A stretch of 64,000 nucleotides of DNA from JABJAG01 sp965222215 (GCA_965222215.1 OZ244931.1:2666001-2730000), one strand, 5' to 3'; numbered from the stretch's first letter, positions 47,566-56,210 are shown. A program made the numbers and translations. Notes: a model not told the origin generated them from the letters alone.

Positions 47566-49317
47566 CTACGCCGTCAGCGCTTCACGTCCGGCAACACGCC
47601 GGAACACATAGATTGCGATAAGCAGCATGACCGTCTGCGCCATCGATAGCGCGGAGGTGAGCGGCTCGTTTTCGAAGTTCGTCAGGTAGTACACGCCGAC
47701 CGAGAGGGTCTCGGTGCCGGTCGTGAACAGAATGATCGAGATCGACAACTCACGCAGGAAAATGATGAACAGCAGGATCCAGCCCGCGAACAGGCCCGGC
47801 TTGAGCAGCGGAATCGTGATCCGGCGCAAGGTGGTGAGCCATGAAGCACCGGCCATCCGCGAGGACTGGTCCAGCTCTTCCGAAATCGCCAGCATGATCG
47901 AGGAAATGTTGCGCTGTCCGTACGGGAAGAAGCGGGTGATATAGCCCAGCATCAGGATCCACAGCGTCGCGTAGATCGGCGTCTGGATGTAGGTGATCAG
48001 CACGCCCATCGCGAGCACGATGCCCGGGAAACCGATCGGGACCACCGACAGGAAGTCGAGCAGCCGGACGCCAAAGCCCTTGGTGCGGTGGATCATGTAG
48101 GAGATCACAAGCGCCAGGACCATGGCGATCGACGCACCGCCGAACGCGAGGATCAGCGAGTTCCCGATCCCGTTGGTCGCCGCCGAAATCGCCTCCGGCC
48201 GCCACCAGAACAGCGTCTTCACGTAGTTGATGGTGGTGAGCTGATCCCACTGAATCGCGCCGGTCCAGACCGGATGCAGGCTGACGATCAACAGGCAGAC
48301 GATCGGCAGCACGACGGCGACGGCGATGAACAGCAGGTTGTAAACGAAGGCCACCCAGCGCCATGGGCCGAGGTCGAGCACGTTCGGGCGGAAGCCTTTG
48401 CCCGTCACCGTCGTAAACGACCGCGGCGCGATGTAGCGCTGCTGGATGTAGATCAGGATCACCGTGATCAGGCCCAACGCCATGCTCATGGCCGCGCCGA
48501 GGTTGTGGTTCGCGTCGTCACCGACGGCCTTGGAGAAGATCTGCGTCGTCAACGTTTCCCAGCCGTAGGGGGCCGACAACTTGAACGGCACGCCGAACTC
48601 GCCGGCGCTCGTCACGAACACGATGATCGCGCCCGACAGGATGCCCGGCATCACCAGCGGCAGGGTCACGGTCATGGTCGTGCGGACGAGACCCGCGCCG
48701 GTCGTGCGCGCGGAATCTTCCAGCGACGGGTCCATCCGGCGAAGCGAGCCGACGACGAACAGGTAAACCAGCGGCGCGAAGAAGATACCGGTGACCCAGA
48801 TCACGCCCCAGATATTGTCGATATTGATAAGCGCGCCCTCGATGCCGAGGATGTCGCGCGCCCAGTTGTTCAGCAGGCCCGTCTGCGGCTCGCCGAGGTT
48901 GTGCCAGGCGATGGCGCCGACGAAGGGCGACAGGAAGAACGGAATAAGGTTGTAGGGCTCCAGATAGTCGCGCAGCGGACAATTGGTGCGCGCGTTGATC
49001 CAGGCCAGCGACACGCCGAGGAACGACGCGAGGATGGTGGAGCCGGAAGAGATAATCAGGGTGTTGAGGAACGCCTTCGGAATAATCCGGTCGGTGAACA
49101 TCACCACGTAGTTGTCGAAGCCCCAGGTCGTATCCCAACCCAGCGGGTCGAGGACCTTGAAGGACGACACAAACAGTACGACGAGCGGAATAATCACCGC
49201 CGCCGCGACGATCAGGGAAACGACCGCCGTGATCAGGTTTTCCTGCGTCAGCATCGCACGCATGCGATTTTCAGTTGCCGAGCGCTGTCTTGGTGCGGAT
49301 ACGGTTTCCGAGGTCAT
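47566..49317 (-). CDS. Fused ABC transporter permease (FbpB type)
   Basis: A 583-residue inner-membrane permease formed by two tandem binding-protein-dependent permease domains, about twelve membrane segments. EAA loops are visible in both halves: SLEDSARTTGAGLVRTTMTV near residue 215 and SSRMAGASWLTTLRRITIPL near 480. Such fusions occur in iron(III), thiamine and phosphonate-type systems. It lies between the binding-protein gene (with a 164-base gap containing a hairpin) and the two ATPase genes. Substrate not known. Confidence 0.93.
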   Translation of the reverse strand: MTSETVSAPRQRSATENRMRAMLTQENLITAVVSLIVAAAVIIPLVVLFVSSFKVLDPLGWDTTWGFDNYVVMFTDRIIPKAFLNTLIISSGSTILASFLGVSLAWINARTNCPLRDYLEPYNLIPFFLSPFVGAIAWHNLGEPQTGLLNNWARDILGIEGALINIDNIWGVIWVTGIFFAPLVYLFVVGSLRRMDPSLEDSARTTGAGLVRTTMTVTLPLVMPGILSGAIIVFVTSAGEFGVPFKLSAPYGWETLTTQIFSKAVGDDANHNLGAAMSMALGLITVILIYIQQRYIAPRSFTTVTGKGFRPNVLDLGPWRWVAFVYNLLFIAVAVVLPIVCLLIVSLHPVWTGAIQWDQLTTINYVKTLFWWRPEAISAATNGIGNSLILAFGGASIAMVLALVISYMIHRTKGFGVRLLDFLSVVPIGFPGIVLAMGVLITYIQTPIYATLWILMLGYITRFFPYGQRNISSIMLAISEELDQSSRMAGASWLTTLRRITIPLLKPGLFAGWILLFIIFLRELSISIILFTTGTETLSVGVYYLTNFENEPLTSALSMAQTVMLLIAIYVFRRVAGREALTA

Positions 49318-49435
49318 TCGGGCTCACCTGTCGGGCTGGCGGAACAAGTTGCTCCGTCGGGTCTCAACAATGTCGAGTCGGCACGATTGTCCGGGCCGGC
49401 CTCATTCAGAAAACTCTTGGATACTTTTGGGAGTT

Positions 49436-49463
49436 GCGGGGTTCCGCCGAAACGGAACCCCGC
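49436..49463 (-). other. RNA hairpin between the binding-protein gene and the permease gene
   Basis: A perfect 11-bp stem GCGGGGTTCCG / CGGAACCCCGC with a 6-base loop, 19 bases after the binding-protein stop on the minus strand, with no T run. It matches the aapJ-aapQ hairpin in position and strength and probably keeps the binding protein more abundant than the permease. Confidence 0.75.
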
Positions 49464-49481
49464 ACCCATAGTCGTATCGGC

Positions 49482-50597
49482 CTAGCGGAAGTTTTTCTGC
49501 CAGACGTCGCGAACTTCCTTGTACTGCTTCACGGATCCGACCCAGTCGGACATGCCGATCAGCTTATGCTGCGACAGGTCCATCAGGTACGGGGCCGCAG
49601 CCGCGGGGGCCTTGTAGCCTTCGCGGAACGAGTACACGGCTTCGCCTTCAACGAAGATGTCGGAGCCTTCCTTGGAAAGCAGGAACTCGACCAGCAGCTT
49701 GCCGGCGTTCGGGTTCTCCGCGCCCTTCAGCACGGCGATCTGGTTGCCCAGCATCGCCTGGCCTTCCTTGTAGGAACCGATCTTGATCTTGTCGGCCAGG
49801 TCCGGCTGCTTCAGCACGTTCTGATACACGCGGCCCGAGAGGTTCCACATGTCAAACGGGCGCTGGCACGAGATCATCATCTGCATCTTCGGCTCGGTGC
49901 GGAACTCGACGATCGGGTCGGTCTTGGCCAGTTCCGGCCAGAACTCGTTGAAGTTCACCGCGCCCGCCTGCTGCAGCGCGATCACCGTGTTCGTGTAGGT
50001 GAACGACTTGGTGATGTCCGACGAAATCGTCTTGCCCTTGAGCGAGGCCGCAACCGCGTCCTCATAGGAGTCGACGCTGAAGTCCGCCATGCCCGGGCAT
50101 GCCGAGTTCCAGACCGGCTGGAACGTGTAGGCCAGCGGGGTGGCTACGAGCGGAAAGCGCGAGTACTGACCGGCCGCCTCGACCAGCTTTTCACTCGCCG
50201 CCCAGTTCTCGGACTCGAGCTCGAGGAAAGCGCCACGATCGGCCGCCTGGTCGAAGAACGCCGGCGAATGCACGATGATCGCGTCGACCGTGAACTTGCC
50301 GGCCTGGATCTCCTGGCGAACCTGGGCGACTGTCGCACCGGTGCCCTTGCGCAGGCTGTTGAACTCGAAGTCGTCGCCGAGGCCGTAGCGCTCCTTGAAG
50401 GCCGCAGCCATGCGCTGGGCGGTGCGATCCGAGAACAACGGATGAATGATGGTGACAGAACCCTCTTCCTTGGCGAGCGGAGCGAGCTTCGCTTCGACCT
50501 TGTTGAGGTGGCCGTCAGCCATTGCGGCGGTGCTGGCCGCAAACATGGCCACTGCCGATACGGCACCGACCAGAGTTGCCTTGATGTGGGAATGCAT
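49482..50597 (-). CDS. ABC transporter extracellular solute-binding protein (family 1)
   Basis: A 371-residue periplasmic protein with a signal peptide (residues 1-27, TAAMA-DG). Features are VTIIHPLFSDRTAQRMAAAF, FNSLRKGTGATVAQVRQE and DAIIVHSPAFFDQA, the pattern of the iron(III)/thiamine/phosphonate-like binding proteins. It lacks an obvious YY iron-ligand motif, so iron is not the most likely ligand. The ATG 50597 has GGGAGAGG. It is the first gene of the transporter set; the ligand is probably a small organic compound metabolised by the downstream enzymes. Confidence 0.92.
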   Translation of the reverse strand: MHSHIKATLVGAVSAVAMFAASTAAMADGHLNKVEAKLAPLAKEEGSVTIIHPLFSDRTAQRMAAAFKERYGLGDDFEFNSLRKGTGATVAQVRQEIQAGKFTVDAIIVHSPAFFDQAADRGAFLELESENWAASEKLVEAAGQYSRFPLVATPLAYTFQPVWNSACPGMADFSVDSYEDAVAASLKGKTISSDITKSFTYTNTVIALQQAGAVNFNEFWPELAKTDPIVEFRTEPKMQMMISCQRPFDMWNLSGRVYQNVLKQPDLADKIKIGSYKEGQAMLGNQIAVLKGAENPNAGKLLVEFLLSKEGSDIFVEGEAVYSFREGYKAPAAAAPYLMDLSQHKLIGMSDWVGSVKQYKEVRDVWQKNFR

Positions 50598-50681
50598 TGA
50601 TTCCTCTCCCTGATAATCACGAAAAAGCGATGTTTTTTCTTTTTGTGTAATCGATTTGGATCGCGGATGGAAGGGGAATAA

Positions 50682-50695
50682 GTCTTATCTAAGAC
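50682..50695. promoter_or_regulatory. Palindrome over the GH18 stop codon, upstream of the binding-protein gene
   Basis: GTCTTA-TC-TAAGAC, a perfect 6-base inverted repeat. It overlaps the stop codon of the GH18 gene and lies 85 bases upstream of the binding-protein start, a plausible operator site for the transporter. No function is proven. Confidence 0.35.
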
Positions 50696-51677
50696 ATCTT
50701 GTCCCGATCACCCACGACGCCAGTTCACGGTTCCAGAAACGGTGATCCGGCGTGAGGGTCGAAAACTGCCATCCGGTCAGCCCGCCGAAGCCGTCGCCGA
50801 AGCGCGCGCGCAGCGGACAAACGACCCGCGCGGCCACTTCGTCTGGCGGCATATACCCGTTGGCCGCGTCGTCCCGGTAGACAGGCAGCCCGATCAGCGT
50901 TCTGTCCGCGGGCCAAACGGCGGCGATGCCGATGTAGGACGAAGTCGCCGGTGAGCCGGCCGCGCCGACGATCCGTGACGCCACCGGCGCGTCATAGTCG
51001 GGGTTGTTGTAGTACTGGACGGTGATCCAGTCGATCGCGTCTCCCGCGCCGCGCAGCACGTCGAGATACGGACCGCCGTGCCACGCCGGGTCCAGGTAAG
51101 GCGCCTGCGGCGCATGGCTGATGATCGCACCCGCCGGCAGCCGTGCACGCAAAGCATTGGTCAGATCGACCAGAAACCGCCGCCCGTCGAACATGCCGCG
51201 AGGCCGGTCGCGGTGCAGCGCCGCGCTGACCTCGAAATCGATGTCGATCCCGTCGAACCCATGGCGTGCGGCAAACGCCGTGATCGCATCCGCCAGTTCG
51301 CCGGTACGCCCGACCACGCTCGCATAGCCCTCGCGGTCCATGTCGCCACCGCCGAAGGATATCAGCACTCGCTTGCCTTCCGCCTGGAGGCGGGGCACCA
51401 CGTCGAGCGCGGGCACCAGCTTGTCCGGCACGACGAGCGAAACCGGTTCGCGCCGCGAGGCACCGGGCGCGACCGTCACGAAGGACAAAATCACATCGGT
51501 ATAGGGCGTGCCGGCCAGCGCCGTGGGCGGGCTGGCATCGGAATTATAATAGATGACATAGCGCGGCGCGGCGTCCGCGGCCGCCCCGACAGAAGACATG
51601 GCCAAGAGTGCGAGCAGCCCCAGCGGCGCGTGAAGGCCCCGCCTCACGACGGCCAAAGCTGCGCGGTGCCGGCTCAC
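50685..51677 (-). CDS. Secreted glycoside hydrolase family 18-like protein
   Basis: A 330-residue protein with a signal peptide (hydrophobic stretch at 17-35, GAAADA). The GH18 catalytic signature D-x-x-D-x-D-x-E is exact at residues 142-149 (FDGIDIDFEV), and the substrate-binding YYNNPDYD fits. The start GTG 51677 abuts the stop of the CmcJ-like gene (TGAGTG), so translation is coupled. It may cleave chitin or N-acetylglucosamine polymers, or bind carbohydrate; the small size fits a single catalytic barrel. Confidence 0.87.
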   Translation of the reverse strand: MSRHRAALAVVRRGLHAPLGLLALLAMSSVGAAADAAPRYVIYYNSDASPPTALAGTPYTDVILSFVTVAPGASRREPVSLVVPDKLVPALDVVPRLQAEGKRVLISFGGGDMDREGYASVVGRTGELADAITAFAARHGFDGIDIDFEVSAALHRDRPRGMFDGRRFLVDLTNALRARLPAGAIISHAPQAPYLDPAWHGGPYLDVLRGAGDAIDWITVQYYNNPDYDAPVASRIVGAAGSPATSSYIGIAAVWPADRTLIGLPVYRDDAANGYMPPDEVAARVVCPLRARFGDGFGGLTGWQFSTLTPDHRFWNRELASWVIGTRCLR

Positions 51678-52544
51678 TCAGTCGTAGAAAACAAAGGCGC
51701 GGGTCTCGATGGTCTCGCGCGGCGCGGCATCGGCGGGCGTGTCCGGGTCCTCGAAGGCGGAGTGGAGCGCGAACCGCGCGGTGCCGTCCGTCAGCGTGTC
51801 GTAGTTCTTGAACAGCAGGACCTCGTCGCCGGTCATGCGCGGGAACCAGTACCACTTGTGGTTCGGGTCGAACGCGGCGTGGCGCGTCTCGCTCGGCCGG
51901 TTGTACTCGAAGGACGGCTCAGGCCGCAGCGGTGCCTCGCGTCGGGTCTGGGTCATCAGGACTTCGTCGACCGTGCGCGCGTCGCACACCGTCAGCGGCC
52001 ATTGCTCCACAGTGCCCGTCATCGAGCGCCATGCGTTAACGATGGAAAAGCGACGCTTCAAGCGCTGCTCCGCTTCGTCGTCCCCGAACTTGTCGCGCAT
52101 GCGCTGGAAGGCCGACGCATCGGTGTAGTCGCTGTGCGGCGCAGGCACCGGGTCGCGCGAGGCATACTTCTCGCGGTGCGCGAGCTCGGTGGAGCGCCGC
52201 GTGTGGTCGTACACGACGGCTTCCGTCCCGCCCGCGGCGCGCGCGATCACCGTCTCGATTTCCGGCGTGTAGATGTCCGAGAGTTGCGCATCGTCATTGA
52301 AGTCGGTGACCGCCGTCGCGTGCGTGGCGAGCGTGAAGCCTTCCACGTCCAGCGAGAAACCACCCGATATCAGCCGGGCATTCCGGATCGCCACCTCGCG
52401 CGGCGCGCGGTTGTCGTTGATCCGGAAGGATTCGCCGACCTTGTTGGAATGCGTGAACACCGGAATCTTGTCGACGTTGGCCAGATAGTTCAGCGCGGCC
52501 ATCACCTGCGGCTGTGACAGGGCGTCCCGGGCCTCGGCGTTCAT
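51678..52544 (-). CDS. CmcJ/NvfI-type oxidoreductase
   Basis: A 288-residue member of the CmcJ/NvfI (also AsqJ-neighbour) family, better known from fungal secondary metabolism and cephamycin synthesis. Recognised from the segments VYDHTRRSTELAHRE, PVPAPHSDYTDASAFQRMRD, RFSIVNAWRSM, WYWFPRMTGDEVLLFKNYDT and HSAFEDPDTP. It has a C-terminal DETRAFVFYD-like ending. These proteins resemble 2-oxoglutarate oxygenases in fold but vary in ligands. The ATG follows AGGA. It abuts the GH18 gene, an unusual pairing. Confidence 0.85.
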   Translation of the reverse strand: MNAEARDALSQPQVMAALNYLANVDKIPVFTHSNKVGESFRINDNRAPREVAIRNARLISGGFSLDVEGFTLATHATAVTDFNDDAQLSDIYTPEIETVIARAAGGTEAVVYDHTRRSTELAHREKYASRDPVPAPHSDYTDASAFQRMRDKFGDDEAEQRLKRRFSIVNAWRSMTGTVEQWPLTVCDARTVDEVLMTQTRREAPLRPEPSFEYNRPSETRHAAFDPNHKWYWFPRMTGDEVLLFKNYDTLTDGTARFALHSAFEDPDTPADAAPRETIETRAFVFYD

Positions 52545-52652
52545 GGCGGTTCCTCCGGATGCTGTTACCGAAGTCTAGGGTGCGCGATGCGGCGGAGTCC
52601 ACGCGCAAGGTCCCGGCGGGCGGGAGTGAAAACTGTCAGTCAGGCTTGAAAA

Positions 52653-52727
52653 TGGTGGGCACGGCTGGGATTGAACCAGCGACCCCTTCGATGTCAACGA
52701 AGTGCTCTCCCGCTGAGCTACGCGCCC
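52653..52727 (-). tRNA. tRNA-Val (anticodon GAC)
   Basis: A 75-base cloverleaf: acceptor GGGCGCG / CGTGCCC with one G-T pair, D stem GCTC/GAGC, anticodon stem CTTCG/CGAAG with loop TTGACAT (anticodon GAC), a five-base variable loop GGGTC, T stem GCTGG/CCAGC with TTCAATC, discriminator A and an encoded CCA. The rest of the 52545-52840 spacer shows nothing further. Confidence 0.97.
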
Positions 52728-52840
52728 CACCTTTGCGGGTCTGAACGGCTGCCGGACGAGCCGGAACCGCGAGACGGAGCGGGTGATACACCGCACCCCG
52801 TTCGATGGCAAGACCTCTGCGGTCCCTCAGCGCCAGGCGT

Positions 52841-53182
52841 CTAGCGCTTGTATTCGATCTCCAGCCCGATCACATCGGTCGTGCCGGTGTTGACCGCGTT
52901 GTGCTCGACGGGTGCCTTGTAGGAGGCGGCCTTGCCGGGCTCGTAGGTGAACGTCTTCTGCGAGCCGTCGGCGAAGTTCGAGGTGAGCTCGCCCGCGCTC
53001 TGGAAGATCACGACATAGTCGAGTTCGTGCCGGTGCCAGCCGGTCTGTTCGCCGGGCTTGAGCGTGTACCGGATGATCCGCGAGCGGTCGTCCTCGTGCA
53101 GCACCACATGCGGCGCGGCCGTGCGGTCCTCGGCCTCGGGCGTATAGCCGGGTGTCGTGTCGGCGGCGGATGCGTCGGGCAT
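52841..53182 (-). CDS. Small cupin domain protein
   Basis: A 113-residue single-domain cupin. The metal motif is G-WHRHELDYVVIF, with an HxH-x-x-x-like arrangement and a downstream His in KAPVEHNAVN. The strong GGAGGGG ribosome site supports ATG 53182. It stands alone downstream of cpdR (same strand, 68 bases apart) and may be a small-molecule isomerase or sensor. Function unknown. Confidence 0.88.
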   Translation of the reverse strand: MPDASAADTTPGYTPEAEDRTAAPHVVLHEDDRSRIIRYTLKPGEQTGWHRHELDYVVIFQSAGELTSNFADGSQKTFTYEPGKAASYKAPVEHNAVNTGTTDVIGLEIEYKR

Positions 53183-53250
53183 CGTCCCCTCCCCTCAATC
53201 CATGTTCGAGGGCGCGAAGTATAGCCGAACTCGGGAGACGCGTTGAGGGG

Positions 53251-53616
53251 TCAGGCGACCTGCTGTTCGAGGATCGCCTCGACATGATCGACGAGATCGC
53301 GCAGGTGGAACGGCTTCGACAGCACCTTGGTGTCGCCCATTTCCTCGCGCGCGCTCATGGCGACGGCGGCGAAGCCGGTGATGAACAGCACCCGCAAATC
53401 GGCGTTGACCTTGTTGGCCTGGCGCGAGACCTCGATCCCGTCGATTCCCGGCATCACGATGTCGGCGATCAGCAGGTCGAACGGACGTTCGTTGACGGCG
53501 TTCAACGCGGAAAGCCCGTCCGGCACCGCGGTCACGTCATGGCCGCTGCGCTCCAGCGCGCGGGCCAGAAACTCGCGCATCGACTGGTCGTCCTCGGCTA
53601 ACAGAATTCGCGCCAT
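53251..53616 (-). CDS. cpdR: Single-domain response regulator CpdR
   Basis: A 121-residue receiver-only regulator. In Caulobacter CpdR, unphosphorylated, recruits ClpXP to the pole for degradation of cell-cycle proteins. Acidic residues at 8-10 (LLAEDDQSM), phosphoryl acceptor Asp52 (LLIADIVMPG) and the Lys in VLSKPFHLRDLV fit exactly the CpdR consensus. The start is ATG 53616; the frame extends to 53694 without similarity. It is divergent from the N-formylglutamate amidohydrolase gene, a linkage conserved in alphaproteobacteria. The C terminus ends QQVA. Confidence 0.93.
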   Translation of the reverse strand: MARILLAEDDQSMREFLARALERSGHDVTAVPDGLSALNAVNERPFDLLIADIVMPGIDGIEVSRQANKVNADLRVLFITGFAAVAMSAREEMGDTKVLSKPFHLRDLVDHVEAILEQQVA

Positions 53617-53803
53617 AGCCTGCAAAAACCCTTCCTCGTGCCGCTCCGGTGTCACATCGGCGACGCGTTCGCGCACGGACGATTCGCCGCGCACCCTGCG
53701 AAACTAGCCGAAACCGGTTTCCAAAGGGTGAACGACGCTCGTTGGACGCCGGGTCCGTGTCAAGGGTGACAGGCCGGGAGGTTTTCGCTACATCAATCTG
53801 ACC

Positions 53804-54688
53804 ATGGACCGCGAAACCGTCATCGACTCAGACGCCGCGATCGAGATTCTCGCGCCGGCCGAACAGCGCGTTCCGCTCGTCTTTTCCTCGCCCCACAGCG
53901 GCCGTGAATACCCGGCGGAATTCCTCGCCGCGTCGAAGCTGGATGCGCGGGCGATCCGGCGATCCGAAGACAGCTTCGTCGACGAGCTGTTCTCCCATGT
54001 GCCGCATCTCGGCGCGCCGCTGCTGAAAGCCCTGTTTCCGCGCGCATTCGTCGATCCCAACCGCGAGCCCTACGAGCTCGACCCCGCGATGTTCACCGAC
54101 CCGCTGCCGGGCTTTGTGAACCGCCGCTCGCCGCGCGTTGCCGCCGGGCTGGGCACCATCGCACGTGTCGTCGCGAACGGATCGGAAATCTATTCCTGCA
54201 AGCTCGACTTCGAGGAAGTCCATGCGCGAATCGAGCATTGCTACAAGCCGTATCACGATGCGCTGGAAGACCTGATCGCACAGACCCGGACCCTGTTCGG
54301 GACCTGCATCCTGATCGACTGCCATTCGATGCCGTCCGTCGGCGGACCGATGGAGAACGACGCCGGTAGACGCCGCCAGGTCGACTTCATCCTGGGCGAC
54401 GCCCATGGCCGCGCCTGCGCCCGCCCGCTGACGCTGCTGGTCGAAAACGCGCTGCGCGACATGGGCTACTCCGTCGTGCGCAACACGCCCTATTCGGGCG
54501 GCTTCATCACCCGCAACTACGGCCGCCCGGAACGCGGTGTCCACGCCCTGCAGATCGAGATCAACCGCGCGCTCTACATGGACGAGACCAGTTTCGAGCG
54601 GACGGACGGCCTCGCCCGCGTGGCCGCCGACATGCGCGAACTCGCGGCCCAGCTCGCGGAACTCGAGCCCGCGGCGCTCGCCGCCTGA
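53804..54688 (+). CDS. N-formylglutamate amidohydrolase
   Basis: A 294-residue metal-dependent amidohydrolase releasing glutamate and formate from N-formylglutamate, as in the last step of one histidine-degradation route. Family marks are FSSPHSGREYP, a REPYELDPAMF segment, IDCHSMPSVGGP with a metal-ligand His, and a C-terminal GVHALQIEINRALYMDE. No hut genes are nearby. Divergent from cpdR, as in many relatives. The GNAT gene begins 11 bases after its stop. Confidence 0.94.
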   Translation: MDRETVIDSDAAIEILAPAEQRVPLVFSSPHSGREYPAEFLAASKLDARAIRRSEDSFVDELFSHVPHLGAPLLKALFPRAFVDPNREPYELDPAMFTDPLPGFVNRRSPRVAAGLGTIARVVANGSEIYSCKLDFEEVHARIEHCYKPYHDALEDLIAQTRTLFGTCILIDCHSMPSVGGPMENDAGRRRQVDFILGDAHGRACARPLTLLVENALRDMGYSVVRNTPYSGGFITRNYGRPERGVHALQIEINRALYMDETSFERTDGLARVAADMRELAAQLAELEPAALAA

Positions 54689-54699
54689 CGGCAAAGGCC

Positions 54700-55284
54700 G
54701 TGCGTGACGCCTCCAATTCCGGGATCGCCGACATCTCCAACGTGCGAGACGCAAACACTGACGACATCCCGGCCATCCATGCGATCTACGCCGAGCACGT
54801 TCTGACAGGGCTCGCCTCGTTCGAGGAAGTACCGCCCGATCCGGACGAGATGCACCGCCGGATGCGGGAAACCCTGGCCAACGGCCTGCCCTACCTTGTC
54901 GCGGCGCTGCCGGAAGACGCCCCCGGCGCCGTGCGCGGTTTTGCCTACGCCAGCCGCTTCCGGACGCGATCTGCCTATCGCTACACGGTCGAGGATTCGG
55001 TCTACATCGCAGGCGACATGATCGGGTACGGCCTGGGGCGTATCCTTCTCGCAACGCTGATCGAGCGCTGCACGGCGCTCGGCTACCGCCAGATGATCGC
55101 GGTAATCGGCGACAGCGGCAACGCCGCGTCGGTGGGCCTGCACGAACATCTCGGGTTCCGCAATATCGGGACGATGCCGGCGGTCGGATTCAAGTTCGGG
55201 CGCTGGGTCGACAGCGTGCGGATGCAGCGCGCGCTCGGCCCCGGGTCCGAAACCCTTCCCGACGATGTCGGCACGGGGGATTGA
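54700..55284 (+). CDS. GNAT N-acetyltransferase (phosphinothricin acetyltransferase-like)
   Basis: A 194-residue acetyltransferase of the PAT/YncA group that acetylates methionine derivatives, phosphinothricin or related amines. Acetyl-CoA-binding region: GYGLGRILLATLIE, and YRQMIAVIGDSGNAASVGLHE. It starts at GTG 54700 behind AAAGG; a downstream start would remove conserved residues. Its stop overlaps with, or directly precedes, the phenylalanine hydroxylase ATG (next base), so the two are translationally coupled. Confidence 0.9.
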   Translation: MRDASNSGIADISNVRDANTDDIPAIHAIYAEHVLTGLASFEEVPPDPDEMHRRMRETLANGLPYLVAALPEDAPGAVRGFAYASRFRTRSAYRYTVEDSVYIAGDMIGYGLGRILLATLIERCTALGYRQMIAVIGDSGNAASVGLHEHLGFRNIGTMPAVGFKFGRWVDSVRMQRALGPGSETLPDDVGTGD

Positions 55285-56088
55285 ATGCCCGTCGATCCCA
55301 CCGCAACCGGCCACGTGATCGATCAGGGCTTCGACGCCTACACGAACGAAGAGCACGCGATCTGGCGCGACCTCTACCGGCGGCAGTCCGAACTGCTCCC
55401 CGGGCGGATTTGCCAGGAGTTTCTCGACGGGCTGGATACGCTGGGCGTCGCCGCCGACGGCATCCCCAACTTCGAGGCCCTGTCCGACCTGCTGGAACCG
55501 CGTACCGGTTGGCGGATCGTCGCCGTGCCGGGGCTTCTCCCGGACGATGTGTTTTTTGGCCACCTCGCCGCGCGCCGGTTTCCGGTGACCAACTGGATCC
55601 GCGCACGCGAGAAAATGGATTACCTGCAAGAACCGGACGTCTTCCACGACCTGTTCGGCCATGTCCCCCTGCTCACGAACGCCTACTTCGCCGACTACAT
55701 GGCCGCGTACGGGCGCGGCGGGCTGAAGGCGCTGCGTCTGGGGGCGCTGGACATGCTGGCGCGGCTATACTGGTACACAGTGGAGTTCGGGCTGATCGCC
55801 ACGCCGGACGGCCTGCGAATCTACGGTGCGGGGATCGCCTCGTCGAAGGGGGAGAGTATCTACGCCCTCGATGACGCCAAACCCAACCGGATCGCGTTCG
55901 ACCTGCGCCGTATTCTGCGCTCGCGCTACCGGATCGACGACTTTCAGGAAACCTACTTCGTGATCGAATCTTTCGATGCGCTCATGCGCGCCACGGAGCC
56001 GGACTTTACGCAAATTTACGAAGCGGCGCGCGACCTGCCCGAAATCCCCGCCGGCGGCCTTGTCGACAGCGACCCGCCCGTATCCTGA
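55285..56088 (+). CDS. phhA: Phenylalanine 4-monooxygenase
   Basis: A 267-residue bacterial phenylalanine hydroxylase that makes tyrosine with tetrahydrobiopterin. The iron ligands are His121 and His126 (DVFHDLFGHVPLL) and Glu167 (WYTVEFGL). No regulatory ACT domain, as normal for bacterial forms. The ATG 55285 directly follows the GNAT stop. No PhhB-type pterin dehydratase gene is next to it. It is convergent with the MmgR-like sRNA. Confidence 0.96.
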   Translation: MPVDPTATGHVIDQGFDAYTNEEHAIWRDLYRRQSELLPGRICQEFLDGLDTLGVAADGIPNFEALSDLLEPRTGWRIVAVPGLLPDDVFFGHLAARRFPVTNWIRAREKMDYLQEPDVFHDLFGHVPLLTNAYFADYMAAYGRGGLKALRLGALDMLARLYWYTVEFGLIATPDGLRIYGAGIASSKGESIYALDDAKPNRIAFDLRRILRSRYRIDDFQETYFVIESFDALMRATEPDFTQIYEAARDLPEIPAGGLVDSDPPVS

Positions 56089-56097
56089 GCAGACAAG

Positions 56098-56175
56098 AAA
56101 AAAAGGGCCGTGGAGAACCACGGCCCGAAGTCTAGGGAGGAAACGCCTTAGAACGGCACCGCAGTGCGATGCCGC
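56098..56175 (-). ncRNA. mmgR-like: Alpha-r8 (MmgR-type) small RNA candidate
   Basis: About 78 nt on the minus strand. Promoter elements lie upstream (see next entry). The transcript has a 5' hairpin GGCATCGC-ACT-GCGGTGCC (56155-56173), a single-stranded stretch containing TTTCCTCCCT (56134-56143), and a terminator hairpin GGGCCGTGG / CCACGGCCC with tetraloop (56105-56126) followed by seven T. This two-stem layout, the unpaired UUUCCUCCCU and the length near 77 nt match my recollection of the alpha-r8 family, whose Sinorhizobium member MmgR limits polyhydroxybutyrate accumulation. Family assignment is from memory and should be checked with a covariance search. Confidence 0.75.
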
Positions 56176-56180
56176 AACGC

Positions 56181-56210
56181 AATATATGCATCTCGCAGAT
56201 GCACAAACAA
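56181..56210 (-). promoter_or_regulatory. Promoter of the alpha-r8-like sRNA
   Basis: On the minus strand TTGTTT (56205-56210) and TATATT (56181-56186) are 18 bases apart, placing the start near 56174, just before the first hairpin. The spacer contains GCATCT-GCG-AGATGC, a perfect 6-base inverted repeat (56188-56202), a possible operator. Confidence 0.6.

Noticed and set aside
49482..50597. Ferric-iron-specific binding protein
   Set aside because: The tandem tyrosine motif of FbpA-type iron binders is not visible, and the operon encodes organic-substrate enzymes.
53617..53694. N-terminal extension of CpdR
   Set aside because: CpdR proteins begin MARILLAEDD; the extra 26 residues have no similarity and no ribosome-binding site.
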